Source: Thioclava sp. GXIMD4216
GTDB lineage: Bacteria > Pseudomonadota > Alphaproteobacteria > Rhodobacterales > Rhodobacteraceae
NCBI RefSeq assembly: GCF_037949285.1
Contig: NZ_CP149926.1
Span: 537,501-601,500, forward strand
Reading direction: 5' to 3'
DNA length: 64,000 nucleotides
The notes beneath the pieces were generated by a model. It saw nothing but the letters and a program-made list of their open reading frames with translations, was not told where the DNA came from and searched no databases. Of the stretch, positions 11,283-19,533 are shown one piece after another (within the stretch, counting starts at the first letter, position 1; the number at the start of each line of letters is the position of its first letter). The translations under genes were made by a program, and so were the position numbers.

Positions 11283-12212
11283 TCAGCCAAGCCACGCCTT
11301 GGCGACGGGGATCAGGCGGTCCGTGTCGCCGAGGCGGTCGGCAAACCGGCGGACCAATGTCTCGCCCGCGAAGAAGGGCACCAGGTCCTGCCATTCGCCC
11401 TGCGGCAGGACATCGCTTGCCGACATGGCCGTAACCTCGTCGACCGGCAGGCCGGCGCGCCCCAGATGCTCCGCGCGGTCGCTCGCCCGCCAGCTGAGGA
11501 AACGTGCCACATCACGGGCAATCGGCAGGAGCGGGAACCGGTCGATATCGAAGCCCCAGAGCGTTTTACCGTCAGGGGCGACATTCAGGTTGCGGTCGAC
11601 GAAATCTCCGTGGCTGCGGGCGCGCAGCACCATCTTGCCATTCAGATCGGGCGCCATACGGGCCAGTTTGTCAAGGATTTCGCCCGATAGCCTGCGCGCC
11701 TCGCCCTGCATATGCCGGTGCGGAAGGTCCTCGATCTGGCGCAGCCAGAAAGTGGCGTAGAACCGGCCTTCTTCGCGGGTGGGCGCGGTGTAGCGTGCCA
11801 GCCAGTGTCCCGCCGCCCCGACCAGCCGCAGCCGCATATCGGGGGCGGCATCTTTGAGGACGCGATCCAGCCGGAGACCGGGGGTGCGGCCCATGATGAT
11901 CATGCCCTGCGAGGCGAAAGAGGCCACCAGCGCCACCACCCGATGCGCCCCGTCCTGCATATGGCCCGCATGGCCCAGAGCCTCGGCCATCAGGGTGGCG
12001 CGGGCAGGGCCCTTGTCACCGAAGAACTGCTTGAGCACAAAGCTTTCGTCGCGGCGGCGGATGACCGCCACGGCGCGGTCTGGGGTCAGGCGCAGCACCT
12101 CTTCCACACGGGTGCCCGCCCAGCCGGGTAACAGGTTCAGAGCGCGTTTCAGATCTCGGGCAACCGCTTCGATCTCTTCGATCCGGGAAATATCGCGCTC
12201 TAGGGCCTGCAT
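11283..12212 (-). CDS. Phosphotransferase (aminoglycoside phosphotransferase/kinase-like fold)
   Basis: A protein of 309 residues with kinase-like fold landmarks: AVAVIRRRDESFVLKQF (nucleotide-binding lysine), the catalytic loop SHGDFVDRN (about 196-204) with Asp and Asn, and the metal-binding FDIDR (about 217). The family phosphorylates small molecules such as choline, homoserine, thiamine or aminoglycosides; nothing here identifies the substrate, and no resistance role should be assumed. The ATG at 12212 lies one base from the zapE stop, so the two genes form an operon. Longer upstream frames lie inside zapE. Confidence 0.75.
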   Translation of the reverse strand: MQALERDISRIEEIEAVARDLKRALNLLPGWAGTRVEEVLRLTPDRAVAVIRRRDESFVLKQFFGDKGPARATLMAEALGHAGHMQDGAHRVVALVASFASQGMIIMGRTPGLRLDRVLKDAAPDMRLRLVGAAGHWLARYTAPTREEGRFYATFWLRQIEDLPHRHMQGEARRLSGEILDKLARMAPDLNGKMVLRARSHGDFVDRNLNVAPDGKTLWGFDIDRFPLLPIARDVARFLSWRASDRAEHLGRAGLPVDEVTAMSASDVLPQGEWQDLVPFFAGETLVRRFADRLGDTDRLIPVAKAWLG

Positions 12213-12213
12213 C

Positions 12214-13311
12214 TCAGTCTCCGTGGTCTTGCCCCCAATCCGCGGCCTGCATTTCGCGCAAACGGGAGGCGGTGCGTTCAAATTCGAAACTGCCGGTGCC
12301 CTCGTTATAGAGATGTTCGGGTTCGGCTGCTGCAGAGGCAATCAGCCGGACCTTCGCCTCGTAGAGCGCATCGATCATGGTTACAAAACGCTTAGCCTCG
12401 TTAAATTTAGATGAATCCAGACTGGGAATCCCGTCCAAAAACAAAACGCGAACATTTTCGGCGATAACCAGATAGTCGCCAGCGCCCAAATTTGCGGCAC
12501 ATAGATCCCAGAACGACGCGCGCGCCACGCCATTGTGGTAATGCGGCAACGTGATTTCGCGGCCCTTATGGGCCAGAGACAGTTTCTCGTCATGGCCGCC
12601 GGTCAGTTCGGCCCAAAGGCTGTCCATCTGCGTCTTGGCTTCACGGTCGGCGGGGGTGAAATAGACCTGCTGCCCCGACAGACGGTTCTGGCGGTAGTCA
12701 TTGACCGAGATGATCTCGTGCACCTCCAGCTTGTCGCGCAGGATCGCGATAAAGGGCAGGAAAAGCTGGCGGTTAAGCCCGTCCTTATACAGATCCTCGG
12801 GCACGCGGTTCGAGGTGGTCACCACCACGACACCCGCTTCGAACAGCAACTCGAACAGCCGCCCCACGATCATCGCATCGGCGATATCGGTGATCTGCAT
12901 CTCGTCGAAACAGAGCAGTTTCAGCTCGGAAGCGATTCGTTTTGCCACCGGCTGGATCGCATCCTCGACCTTGGCCTTGCGCGCTTTCTCGATGTCGTTT
13001 TGCACTTCCTGCATGAAGGCGTGGAAATGCACGCGGCGCTTGGGCGCTGTGACCGCCTCGCAGAACAGGTCCATCAGCATGGACTTCCCGCGTCCTACGC
13101 CGCCCCAAAGATACAACCCCTTGATCTGCGGCGGCGCGGCTTTTTTGCCGAACATACCGAAAAATCCGGCTTTGGGCGGGGTCTCGGGGAGGGTTTCCAG
13201 ATCGCGGCGAACGCGCTCCAGAAGCGGTAATACGGCGCGCTGCGCATCATCGCCACGCAGGGTGCCCTCGGCCACGCGGGCCTCGTAGATCTGGGAAAGT
13301 GTCTGTGTCAT
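12214..13311 (-). CDS. zapE: Cell division protein ZapE (AFG1-like ATPase)
   Basis: An AFG1/ZapE-type P-loop ATPase of 365 residues. Walker A GGVGRGKS is at about 70-77 and Walker B LLCFDE at about 132-137, with MQITDIADAMI directly after, the family hallmark. E. coli ZapE associates with FtsZ rings late in division, and mitochondrial AFG1 has roles in protein quality control. The ATG at 13311 gives the normal MTQTLSQIYE start; an 18-codon upstream extension reaches into the divergent promoter region. It is followed immediately by the phosphotransferase gene. Confidence 0.93.
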   Translation of the reverse strand: MTQTLSQIYEARVAEGTLRGDDAQRAVLPLLERVRRDLETLPETPPKAGFFGMFGKKAAPPQIKGLYLWGGVGRGKSMLMDLFCEAVTAPKRRVHFHAFMQEVQNDIEKARKAKVEDAIQPVAKRIASELKLLCFDEMQITDIADAMIVGRLFELLFEAGVVVVTTSNRVPEDLYKDGLNRQLFLPFIAILRDKLEVHEIISVNDYRQNRLSGQQVYFTPADREAKTQMDSLWAELTGGHDEKLSLAHKGREITLPHYHNGVARASFWDLCAANLGAGDYLVIAENVRVLFLDGIPSLDSSKFNEAKRFVTMIDALYEAKVRLIASAAAEPEHLYNEGTGSFEFERTASRLREMQAADWGQDHGD

Positions 13312-13334
13312 GGCAATTAGGTATCTCTTGCTCA

Positions 13335-13359
13335 CGCATTTGAAAAGCAACCAAATGCG
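13335..13359. promoter_or_regulatory. Inverted repeat between zapE and the DUF4170-waaA-lpxK unit
   Basis: CGCATTTG at 13335-13342 and CAAATGCG at 13352-13359 are perfect 8-base arms around a 9-base spacer, between two divergent genes. It could be an operator for either side. No regulator can be assigned. Confidence 0.4.
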
Positions 13360-13368
13360 CTGCATACC

Positions 13369-13397
13369 TTGAGAAGCGCGCGCGCTTGGCCTAGGGT
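13369..13397 (+). promoter_or_regulatory. Candidate housekeeping promoter for the DUF4170-waaA-lpxK operon
   Basis: TTGAGA (13369-13374), a 17-base spacer and TAGGGT (13392-13397) fit the relaxed sigma-70 promoter pattern common in Rhodobacteraceae. It is 31 bases upstream of the DUF4170 start. Assigned by eye. Confidence 0.5.
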
Positions 13398-13428
13398 CGC
13401 GCCATTCTCACAAGAGAGGTTCATCGAA

Positions 13429-13686
13429 ATGCCCAAATCTCCGACGCAACGTCTGCATCTCGTGTTCGGCGGCGAACTCATCGATCCGCAGAAGACCGTC
13501 TTTCGCGACGTAAAAGACATCCACATCGTCGGGATCTATCCCAATTATGCGGAAGCTTTCAACGCTTGGAAAGCCGAAGCGCAGCGCACCGTGGATAACG
13601 CCCATATGCGTTATTTCATCGCGCATCTCCATCGCCTGCGCGATGAAGAAATGGAAGCGGCGCCGACCGCCGAACTCGGGTTCTGA
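13429..13686 (+). CDS. DUF4170 domain-containing protein
   Basis: A small 85-residue protein matching the DUF4170 family: RLHLVFGGEL, a VGIYPNYAEAFNAWKAEAQRTVD core and an RYFIAHLHRL helix. The family is confined largely to alphaproteobacteria and is typically encoded directly before the Kdo transferase and LpxK genes, as here, so a role around lipopolysaccharide assembly is suspected but unproven. The ATG at 13429 has AGAGAGG upstream. It is 9 bases before the waaA-like gene and presumably co-transcribed. Confidence 0.85.
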   Translation: MPKSPTQRLHLVFGGELIDPQKTVFRDVKDIHIVGIYPNYAEAFNAWKAEAQRTVDNAHMRYFIAHLHRLRDEEMEAAPTAELGF

Positions 13687-13695
13687 TACCCTATC

Positions 13696-14886
13696 ATGCC
13701 GGTTCCGCTCTGGTTGCACCTGAAACTGTCGGGGCTGAACCGGCCATCTGCCCTGCCCGAGCGTCTGACGCCCGTTGCAGGCCGCACGAAGCCACCCATC
13801 TGGGTCCGGCTGTCGGGCGTTTCCTCCCTTCCCCATATCGAAGCTGTGCTGCAGATGCTGATCGGGCGTCTGGCGGACCGTCCGTTTATCGTGACAGGTC
13901 CTGCGGCTTTGCTGGATCGTGTGGCGCTGCCGCGGGAATGCCATCCCTTTCCCGATCCGCCCGATACCAATGCCGATATCCACGCCGCGCTCACGGTCTG
14001 GGCGCCCGATCTGGTGCTGCTGATCGGACAGGATCTGCCGCCTGCGCTGATTTCGGGCGCGCATAGCCACGCGATCCCGATCATTCTGGCGGGCGGGCAC
14101 CATCCCCGAACCGCCTATGCCGCGCGGCTGCTGCGCATGGTCCATACCATTCTGACCGAGACCACCGAGGAAAACCTGCATCTGATCGGCCTCGGCGCGC
14201 ATCCGAACCGGCTGATCGCCTGCGGTCCGCTGTCGCTGCCGCCGCCGCCGTTAAGCTGTTCCGGAAAAGAGCTGGTGGCGATGGGCGATCTTTTGCAAAA
14301 CCGCCCCACATGGTTTGCGACCTCGGTGCCCGAGGACGAGATGGACATGGTGCTTGAGGCCCATATGCAGGCCCTGCGCCATGCCCACCGGCTGCTGCTG
14401 TTTCTGGCCCCCGACAGTTCCGGCGATGCCGTGGAGCTGGCGCAGAGGCTGACGGATGAGGGCTGGCATGTCGCGCGGCGCTCTCTGGAGGGCGAGCCGG
14501 ACCCGCATACGCAGGTCTTCATTGCCGATGACCCCGATGATTACGGCTTGTGGTACCGGCTGGCCCCGCTGTCCTATATCGGCGGCACCTTCAGTGGCCA
14601 GTCGCGCGCGCCGCGCTCGCCTATGGAGGCCGCCGCTCTTGGCTCGGCGGTGCTGCACGGGCCGGATACCAGCGCCTTCGAGGCCGCCTATCACGAGCTT
14701 CAGGCCGGTCAGGCCAGCAAGCGCCTGACCTCGAAGGACGATCTGTCCGAAGCGGTGATCGACCTGCTTGCCCCGCATCGCGCCGCCTTTCTGGCCCGCA
14801 ATGCCTGGGATGTTGAAACCGCTGGTGCGGGCGCGATAGAAGCCCTGATCGATGCCATCCATCAGGCCCTTCCCGCCGCGCCCTAA
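13696..14886 (+). CDS. WaaA/KdtA-like glycosyltransferase (Kdo transferase family), diverged
   Basis: A protein of 396 residues in the DUF4170-waaA-lpxK order. The C-terminal half has the WaaA-type nucleotide-sugar domain: YRLAPLSYIGGTF and SPMEAAALGSAVLHGP, corresponding to the conserved GG…PLEPAALG.PV..GP region. The N-terminal domain is unusual. Where the family normally has Ser-Val-Gly-Glu with the catalytic glutamate, this protein reads WVRLSGVSSLPH, with no Glu at the expected place. It also has no evident N-terminal membrane anchor. It may be a second, diverged Kdo or other sugar transferase rather than the standard enzyme; substrate uncertain. Confidence 0.75.
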   Translation: MPVPLWLHLKLSGLNRPSALPERLTPVAGRTKPPIWVRLSGVSSLPHIEAVLQMLIGRLADRPFIVTGPAALLDRVALPRECHPFPDPPDTNADIHAALTVWAPDLVLLIGQDLPPALISGAHSHAIPIILAGGHHPRTAYAARLLRMVHTILTETTEENLHLIGLGAHPNRLIACGPLSLPPPPLSCSGKELVAMGDLLQNRPTWFATSVPEDEMDMVLEAHMQALRHAHRLLLFLAPDSSGDAVELAQRLTDEGWHVARRSLEGEPDPHTQVFIADDPDDYGLWYRLAPLSYIGGTFSGQSRAPRSPMEAAALGSAVLHGPDTSAFEAAYHELQAGQASKRLTSKDDLSEAVIDLLAPHRAAFLARNAWDVETAGAGAIEALIDAIHQALPAAP

Positions 14887-14911
14887 TTTCCTGTCATGAT
14901 CGGAGCCGCCC

Positions 14912-15913
14912 ATGCGCCCGCCCGCCTTCTGGTATAGCGCCCCTTCACAGCCAAGCCTTATGGCAAGATTGCTGGCCCCGTTAGGACATGTGACCGCGAA
15001 AGCCACACAGAAGCGTCTTGCGCATAGGGGCGTTCACCTTTCGGTGCCGGTGATCTGTGTCGGGAATATCAATGCGGGCGGCACGGGGAAGACCCCGACC
15101 ACCATCGCTATCGCGCAGATGCTGCAGGAGGAAGGGCTGACCCCGCATATTGTCAGCCGCGGGCACGGGGGCCATCTGGAGGGGCCGGTGCAGGTTGATC
15201 CCGATCGCCATCAGGCGGCGGAGGTGGGCGACGAGCCTCTGCTACTGGCCGCCTTTGCCCCGACATGGGTTTCAAAAGACCGCGCCCGTGGGGGCGAGGC
15301 CGCCGAAGCTGCGGGCGCGGATGTCATCTTGCTTGATGACGGTCACCAAAATCCCGGCTTGGTCAAGGATCTGACGATCGTGGTGGTGGATGCCCATAAG
15401 GGCTTCGGCAATGGTCGCTGTCTGCCTGCAGGCCCTTTGCGCGAACCTGTTGCAACGGGGCTTGCGCGCGCGGATCTGCTGATGTCGATCGGGAACGAGG
15501 CGGCCCAGATGCGGTTCCAGACCCTTTGGGGCGATGCCTTGCCCTGTCCGCATCTCAAGGCCAGTCTGCAACCTCTGGCCACCGGCATGGACTGGCAGGG
15601 GCTGGCCTGCCTTGCTTTTGCCGGCATCGGGCATCCCGAGAAGTTTTTCGACACGCTGCGCGGCCTCGGTGCGGATCTTCAGCGGTGCGAGGCGCTGGAT
15701 GACCACCAGCCCTTTACCCGACAGCTTCTGTCGCGGTTGGAGCTGGAGGCGAGACAGTCCGGACTGCAGCTTGTCACCACGGAAAAGGACGCCGTGCGCC
15801 TTCCGGCAAGTTTCCGACCGCAGGTGCTGACGCTTCCGGTGCGGCTGGAGATTGCGCAAAAGGCCATGTTGCGTGATGTGCTCAGGGGCCTGATCCCTCC
15901 TCGGCAGGGCTGA
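14912..15913 (+). CDS. lpxK: Tetraacyldisaccharide 4'-kinase
   Basis: A protein of 333 residues. RPPAFWYS at the N-terminus, a P-loop in [12 protein letters not shown] (about 51-62) and [14 protein letters not shown] (about 138) are standard LpxK features. The enzyme phosphorylates the lipid A disaccharide at the 4' position on the cytoplasmic face of the inner membrane. It lies 25 bases after the waaA-like gene and is probably the last gene of the operon. The following 168 bases contain no gene I can support. Confidence 0.95.
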   Translation: MRPPAFWYSAPSQPSLMARLLAPLGHVTAKATQKRLAHRGVHLSVPVICVGNINAGGTGKTPTTIAIAQMLQEEGLTPHIVSRGHGGHLEGPVQVDPDRHQAAEVGDEPLLLAAFAPTWVSKDRARGGEAAEAAGADVILLDDGHQNPGLVKDLTIVVVDAHKGFGNGRCLPAGPLREPVATGLARADLLMSIGNEAAQMRFQTLWGDALPCPHLKASLQPLATGMDWQGLACLAFAGIGHPEKFFDTLRGLGADLQRCEALDDHQPFTRQLLSRLELEARQSGLQLVTTEKDAVRLPASFRPQVLTLPVRLEIAQKAMLRDVLRGLIPPRQG

Positions 15914-16028
15914 AGCCGGAGGGCGGGGCGCAGGTGAGGTTGGCCCGTCGTTGGACAGTTGCAGGGGCGATAGCCACGCCGGTTTGCGGCCCGAGGACCG
16001 ATGCGCTGGGCCTGTGCGCCTTTGCTAT

Positions 16029-16056
16029 TTGAATTTTGCGCCGAATCCTGTATAGG
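16029..16056 (+). promoter_or_regulatory. Candidate sigma-70 promoter for rlmN
   Basis: TTGAAT (16029-16034), a 16-base spacer and TATAGG (16051-16056) lie 26 bases before the rlmN start. Assigned by eye. Confidence 0.5.
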
Positions 16057-16081
16057 GGCCACTCATTTTCAGGAAATCGCC

Positions 16082-17263
16082 ATGACCGACGCATCCGCAC
16101 CGATCACGCAGGACGTGCTGACGATCCCGCGTAAAGACCTCTCTTCCGACAAGATCAATCTTGTCGGCCTCACCCGCCCGCAGCTGCGCGCGGCGCTCAT
16201 CGAGGCTGGCACGCCCGAGAAGCAGGCGAAGATGCGTGAAGGCCAGATCTGGCAATGGGTCTATTACTGGGGCGTGCGCGATTTCAACGCGATGACCAAT
16301 CTGGCCAAAGCCTACCGCGAGATGCTGGAGGCCAAGTTCGAGATCCGCCTGCCCGAAGTGGTGACGCGTCAGATCTCGGAGGATGGCACCCGCAAATATC
16401 TGCTGCGCATTCAGGGCGGGCATGAGGTCGAGGCCGTCTATATCCCTGAAGAGGGCCGCGGGACGCTCTGCGTGTCGTCTCAGGTGGGCTGCACGCTGAC
16501 CTGCTCCTTCTGCCATACCGGCACGCAGAAACTGGTGCGCAACCTGACCGCAGGCGAGATTGTCGGCCAGTTGATGCTGGTGCGCGACGACCTTGGCGAA
16601 TGGCCCGAGCAGAACTCGCCCAAGAACGAACAGCGCCTTGTGTCGAACGTCGTGCTGATGGGCATGGGCGAGCCGCTCTATAACTTCGATAACGTCCGCG
16701 ATGCGATGAAAGTGGTGATGGATGGTGAGGGGCTGTCGCTTTCGCGCCGCCGGATCACGCTGTCGACCTCGGGCGTGGTGCCGGAGATTGCCAAGACCGC
16801 CGAAGAGATCGGCTGCCTTCTGGCGATCAGCTTCCACGCCACCACCGACGAGGTGCGCAACAAGCTGGTGCCGATCAACAAGCGCTGGAATATCGAGGCG
16901 CTGCTGAACGCGCTGCGCGATTACCCGCGCCTGTCCAATTCGGAACGCATCACCTTTGAATATGTGATGCTGAAGGATGTGAATGACACCGATGAGGACG
17001 CGCGCCGTCTGATCAAGCTGATCAGGGGCATTCCCGCCAAGATCAACCTGATCCCCTTCAACGAATGGCCCGGCGCGCCCTATCAGCGCTCGGATTGGGA
17101 GCGGATCGAGCGGTTTGCGGATATCATCTATAAAGCGGGCTATGCCTCGCCGATCCGCACCCCGCGTGGCGAGGATATCATGGCCGCCTGTGGACAGTTG
17201 AAATCCGCCACCGAACGGGCGCGGAAGTCCCGCAAGGACATCGAATCCGAGGCCGGTCTGTAA
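16082..17263 (+). CDS. rlmN: Dual-specificity 23S rRNA (A2503-C2) / tRNA (A37-C2) methyltransferase
   Basis: A radical SAM enzyme of 393 residues. The cluster cysteines CxxxCxxC are at 137, 141 and 144 ([14 protein letters not shown]). The [12 protein letters not shown] motif and the methyl-carrying cysteine near 370 (MAACGQL) are present. It methylates C2 of A2503 in 23S rRNA and of A37 in some tRNAs. The ATG at 16082 follows AGGAAAT; a 27-codon upstream extension starts in non-coding sequence. A strong terminator follows the stop. Confidence 0.96.
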   Translation: MTDASAPITQDVLTIPRKDLSSDKINLVGLTRPQLRAALIEAGTPEKQAKMREGQIWQWVYYWGVRDFNAMTNLAKAYREMLEAKFEIRLPEVVTRQISEDGTRKYLLRIQGGHEVEAVYIPEEGRGTLCVSSQVGCTLTCSFCHTGTQKLVRNLTAGEIVGQLMLVRDDLGEWPEQNSPKNEQRLVSNVVLMGMGEPLYNFDNVRDAMKVVMDGEGLSLSRRRITLSTSGVVPEIAKTAEEIGCLLAISFHATTDEVRNKLVPINKRWNIEALLNALRDYPRLSNSERITFEYVMLKDVNDTDEDARRLIKLIRGIPAKINLIPFNEWPGAPYQRSDWERIERFADIIYKAGYASPIRTPRGEDIMAACGQLKSATERARKSRKDIESEAGL

Positions 17264-17270
17264 GCCTTCG

Positions 17271-17294
17271 GGCCGCCCTTCGGGGCGGCCTTTT
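17271..17294 (+). terminator. Rho-independent terminator after rlmN
   Basis: GGCCGCCC and GGGCGGCC form a perfect 8-bp stem with a TTCG loop, followed by TTTT, starting 7 bases after the rlmN stop. Confidence 0.9.
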
Positions 17295-17322
17295 GCATTG
17301 TGACGGTTCCGTAAACTTTTCG

Positions 17323-17348
17323 GGAACCGGATGCTGCGGCGCGGCGTT
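17323..17348 (+). promoter_or_regulatory. Candidate EcfG-type (general stress sigma) promoter for the DUF3140 gene
   Basis: GGAAC at 17323-17327, exactly 17 bases, then CGTT at 17345-17348. This matches the GGAAC-N16/17-CGTT consensus of alphaproteobacterial EcfG sigma factors without a mismatch. It is 33 bases before the ATG, leaving room for a short leader. A second identical arrangement precedes the amidoligase gene about 460 bases downstream. Confidence 0.65.
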
Positions 17349-17381
17349 CTTTCCAGATCAATTCCTGACCTGGGGGGCATC

Positions 17382-17711
17382 ATGACGCAGGATGAACAGC
17401 GCGACATTCTTGATGATTGGCACGATCTGATGAATATGAAACCGGCCGAGCTGGAAGCATGGCTGGACACCGAGGAAAGCCGCAGCGCCTGTGCGATGCT
17501 GGGGCAGAACGGCCAGTTGACGGCGCTGAAGGTGCTGGAGCTTGCGCGCCTCAAGCCCACCGATCTGACCGCCGCCGAATGGAGCAAGATGCGCGAGATC
17601 ACCTTTGATATCGAGCGGACCTTGGCGGCAGGCCGTCCGGCAGATCTGTCGCAGCAGGCCGCTTGGCGCTATGCTTTGATGAATTGCGGCCACGATCCCT
17701 TGCGATACTGA
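17382..17711 (+). CDS. DUF3140 domain-containing protein
   Basis: A soluble protein of 109 residues matching DUF3140. It contains DWHDLMNMKPAELEAWL and DTEESRSACAM at the N-terminus, LKPTDLTAAEWSKMREI in the middle and WRYALMNCGHDP at the C-terminus, the family's most conserved block. The family is annotated in places as DNA-binding, without firm evidence. The ATG at 17382 has GGGGGG upstream; an upstream in-frame start would lie inside the promoter. The EcfG-type promoter suggests stress induction. Confidence 0.8.
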   Translation: MTQDEQRDILDDWHDLMNMKPAELEAWLDTEESRSACAMLGQNGQLTALKVLELARLKPTDLTAAEWSKMREITFDIERTLAAGRPADLSQQAAWRYALMNCGHDPLRY

Positions 17712-17781
17712 CGCCCCGTCCCTGACGCTTTTTCCGCGACCGGTGTCGAAAGCCCGCGTTGCGCAAGGCGGTCACATCTGG

Positions 17782-17807
17782 GGAACGTTTCCGTGATGGG
17801 ATGCGTT
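17782..17807 (+). promoter_or_regulatory. Candidate EcfG-type promoter for the amidoligase operon
   Basis: GGAAC at 17782-17786, exactly 17 bases, then CGTT at 17804-17807, again a full match to the EcfG consensus. It lies 23 bases before the amidoligase ATG. Two perfect matches with identical spacing upstream of neighbouring genes make chance unlikely, but I cannot see whether the genome encodes EcfG. Confidence 0.65.
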
Positions 17808-17830
17808 CACCGGATAGGACGGAGACGAGA

Positions 17831-18805
17831 ATGACCGATATAAGGATCGCCGCGCCAGAGCGTTTTGCCCCGCTGCCCAATAGGACCGGACCGGATGGCA
17901 CCCCGCGCCGTATCGGCGTCGAGGTGGAATTTGCCGGTCTGGACGAGGCGGAAACGGCCCGACTTGCCGCCACTTTTCTGGGAGGCACGGCACAGCGCGC
18001 CGAAGGGGATGACTGGAAGGTGCGTGGCACGCGGATCGGTGATCTGGATATCTATCTGGACATCGCGTTGCGCAAATCGCTTTCCGGTCCGCTGCGCGAT
18101 CTCGGGATGCGGCTCGGGCGCGAGGTGCTTCCGGTCGAGATCGTGACCCAGCCGCTGACTTTGGAGCAGCTTGCCGATCTTTCCACCTTTCTGACAACGC
18201 TGCGCGAGCGCGGGGCATTGGGTAGCGAAGCCAGCGCCTTTTACGGCTTTGGCGTGCATTTCAACCCCTCGATTGCGGGGCCGGACCATGTGGTGCGCCC
18301 GCTTCTGGCCTATGCGCTGCTTGAACCGTGGATGCGGCGGGCGCTTCCCATCGAGATGACGCGGCAGGCTTTGCCCTTTACCGACCGCTATCCCGAAAAG
18401 CTGGTGCGCCATCTGGTGGAACTCGGGCCGGAGGCTTCCCTGCCCGATGTGATCCGCGCCTATCGCGAGGCCACTTTGTCGCGCAATCACGGGCTGGATA
18501 TGCTGCCGGTCTTTGTCAAGCTGCATCCCGAGATCATTGCCGCAAGCGATGGCAAGGGCGGCACGGTCAATCCGCGCCCCGCTTTCCACTTCCGGCTGCC
18601 CGATTGCCGTATCTCGGACCCGCAATGGTCGCTGGATTACGAATGGCGCCGCTGGTGGCTCGTCGAACAGGTGGCTAGCAAGGAAGCGGTGCTGCGGCAG
18701 CTTTGCCGTGACTGGCCCGCCGAGCATAGCGGCATGAACTTCCTTGGTCTGGGCTGGCCCGAACATGTCGGGCGCATCCTGCGCGATGCGGATCTGATCG
18801 GATGA
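17831..18805 (+). CDS. Amidoligase family protein (COOH-NH2 ligase)
   Basis: A protein of 324 residues of the glutamine-synthetase-like amidoligase family (Pfam Amidoligase_2). The N-terminal RRIGVEVEFAGL is the family's glutamate-bearing metal/ATP strand. The GFGVHFNP segment (near residue 140), the PAFHFRLPDCRI strand and the basic YEWRRWW stretch complete the fold. Members are predicted to join a carboxyl group to an amine using ATP, making peptide or isopeptide bonds; natural substrates are largely unknown. The ATG at 17831 is preceded by GGAGACGAG. It overlaps the following C26-type hydrolase gene by 4 bases (ATGA), a pairing known from comparative genomics of amidoligases. Confidence 0.85.
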   Translation: MTDIRIAAPERFAPLPNRTGPDGTPRRIGVEVEFAGLDEAETARLAATFLGGTAQRAEGDDWKVRGTRIGDLDIYLDIALRKSLSGPLRDLGMRLGREVLPVEIVTQPLTLEQLADLSTFLTTLRERGALGSEASAFYGFGVHFNPSIAGPDHVVRPLLAYALLEPWMRRALPIEMTRQALPFTDRYPEKLVRHLVELGPEASLPDVIRAYREATLSRNHGLDMLPVFVKLHPEIIAASDGKGGTVNPRPAFHFRLPDCRISDPQWSLDYEWRRWWLVEQVASKEAVLRQLCRDWPAEHSGMNFLGLGWPEHVGRILRDADLIG

Positions 18806-19527
18806 GCCGCGGGATGCGCCCTGTGATCGGGGTCACCACTTCGGTGAAAACCGGCTGGCGGGTCTTTCCGTTCATCGCCTTCGGGGTCTGGCTGGCGGGG
18901 GGACGTTCGGTGCGCTGGAGCACGCGGGGCGAGGCCGATGCAACGCAGGTGGACGGTGTCATCGTGGGCGGCGGGGATGATATCTCGCCCGAGCTTTATG
19001 GCGGCGAGCTGGTCACAACGGCCGTGCTGGACCCCGCGCGCGATAGGCTCGAGGCGGGGGTGGTGGCGCAGGCCTTCGATCTGGGGAAGCCGGTTTTGGG
19101 CATTTGCCGCGGGTCGCAGATGCTGAATGTGGCACTGGGCGGCACGCTGCATCAGGATGCCTACAGCCATTATGGCGCGCGCAAATATTCGACACTCTTG
19201 CCCAAGAAGGATGTGCAGGTGATTGCGGGCACCCGACTGGCCCAGCTGACAGGGGCGGCGCCGATGCGGGTGAACGCGCTGCACAGTCAAGCCGTGGACC
19301 GTCTGGGAGAGGGGCTGGTGGTGGCGGCGCGCGACCCCTCGGGAATGGTGCAGGCCATTGAACGGATCGCCGATCCCTTTGCCTTGGGGGTGCAATGGCA
19401 TCCCGAATATCTCACCTATGCCCGCCGTCAGCGCGCGCTGTTTCGGGCGTTGGTGGCGGCTGCGCGCGCCTGTCGGGAGGATCGCGCGCAGCTTGCCGAA
19501 GTCAGTGCCGAGGCGCTGACCCTTTAG
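18802..19527 (+). CDS. Gamma-glutamyl-gamma-aminobutyrate hydrolase-like protein (peptidase C26, class-I GATase fold)
   Basis: A protein of 241 residues with the full class-I amidotransferase triad: nucleophile Cys102 in GICRGSQMLNVALGG, and His200 and Glu202 in GVQWHPEY. VIVGGGDDISPELYGG forms the oxyanion-loop region typical of PuuD-type gamma-glutamyl hydrolases. It probably cleaves a gamma-glutamyl or similar amide bond, most likely in a compound made by, or related to the product of, the amidoligase with which it is translationally coupled. At 241 residues it is close to the usual PuuD length. The gene converges with the LOG-family gene. Confidence 0.88.
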   Translation: MSRGMRPVIGVTTSVKTGWRVFPFIAFGVWLAGGRSVRWSTRGEADATQVDGVIVGGGDDISPELYGGELVTTAVLDPARDRLEAGVVAQAFDLGKPVLGICRGSQMLNVALGGTLHQDAYSHYGARKYSTLLPKKDVQVIAGTRLAQLTGAAPMRVNALHSQAVDRLGEGLVVAARDPSGMVQAIERIADPFALGVQWHPEYLTYARRQRALFRALVAAARACREDRAQLAEVSAEALTL

Positions 19528-19533
19528 GCGGGG

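Noticed and set aside
11283..12212. Antibiotic resistance by the aminoglycoside phosphotransferase-like gene
   Set aside because: The fold is shared by many metabolic kinases, and the operon with zapE suggests a housekeeping role.
15914..16081. Minus-strand frames in the lpxK-rlmN gap
   Set aside because: No recognisable domain, no ribosome site, and the frames run into the adjacent genes; treated as non-coding with an rlmN promoter.
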